Assembly: GCF_000003815.2 (NCBI RefSeq)
Contig: NC_049996.1
Coordinates: 13,906,815-13,944,037 of the forward strand
Origin: Branchiostoma floridae
Lineage: Eukaryota > Chordata > Leptocardii > Amphioxiformes > Branchiostomatidae
Length of the DNA stretch: 37,223 nt
Reading direction: 5' to 3'
The position numbers and the translations under genes are program-made. The notes under the pieces were generated by a model. That model did not search any database. It worked only from the letters and a program-made list of their open reading frames with translations, and was not told where the DNA came from. Shown piece by piece: positions 37,131 to 37,223 of this stretch (position 1 is its first letter; each line of letters starts with the position of its first letter).

Positions 37131-37223
37131 CCAGTTTTCGTCAGTGAAATGACATACTGTATCACATATCTTTGTTAACATAACAGATGTAACAAAGCAG
37201 CGTTAAAAGATTGGTCATTGTGA

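Noticed and set aside
1-37223. tRNA or rRNA genes
   Set aside because: No segment with the A/B-box pattern and cloverleaf pairing, and no rRNA-like stretch, was seen on either strand by eye.

Overview
The window looks like draft-assembly DNA from an invertebrate chordate, most likely an amphioxus (Branchiostoma). The reasons are one long intron-rich animal gene whose protein is closest to chordate electrogenic Na+/HCO3- cotransporters, AT-rich introns full of small hAT-type and TA-flanked inverted-repeat elements, non-LTR retrotransposon tails, and two assembly gaps (571 N and 100 N). The species call is an inference; the gene family call is not in doubt.

Almost everything coding belongs to one minus-strand gene, an SLC4A4/SLC4A5-like (NBCe-type) sodium bicarbonate cotransporter. 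I could place 19 coding exons (17 consecutive ones from the start codon at 21761 down to 3031, then two more at 1565-1633 and 243-416). All splice phases join without a frame break except across the N gap at 2437-3007, which hides the exon or exons for about 115 residues (the end of TM8 to about TM11). The C-terminal exons lie beyond the left edge. The start exon is preceded by at least one non-coding 5' exon (32509-32616) and perhaps a second (34724-34775), so the transcription unit spans about 34 kb. The encoded part is about 936 residues: an N-terminal cytoplasmic domain of the NBCe1-B kind (exons 1-10), then TM1 to TM8 with a four-cysteine glycosylated third extracellular loop (exons 11-17), then TM12 to TM13 (last two exons).

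Layout, left to right: 1-3.4 kb, last visible exons, two hAT-like MITEs and the gap; 3.3-7.7 kb, membrane-domain exons with further MITEs; 8.2-9.8 kb, exons 8-9 and a seven-copy tandem array built from the 3' edge of exon 8; 9.8-13.9 kb, linker exons 5-7 and a possible 36-nt cassette microexon; 13.9-15.4 kb, exon 4 and two more arrays made of exon edges; 17.7-21.8 kb, exons 3-1 and a retrotransposon tail; 21.8-32.5 kb, a large 5' intron with repeats, retrotransposon debris and a perfect DR1 nuclear-receptor-type site; 32.5-37.2 kb, 5' UTR exons, a likely promoter zone, and two unassigned plus-strand ORFs.

The most unusual feature is structural. At five exons of this one gene (4, 5, 8, 13, 15) a piece of about 90-190 bp that contains one exon edge, its splice site and the adjoining intron has been tandemly duplicated into the intron, in one case as a higher-order A-B-C/A-B-C array. 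Several copies are in the correct frame and phase to be used as extra cassette exons; others are decoy splice sites that lead to a stop. No RNA genes, CRISPR arrays or bacterial-type operons are present.
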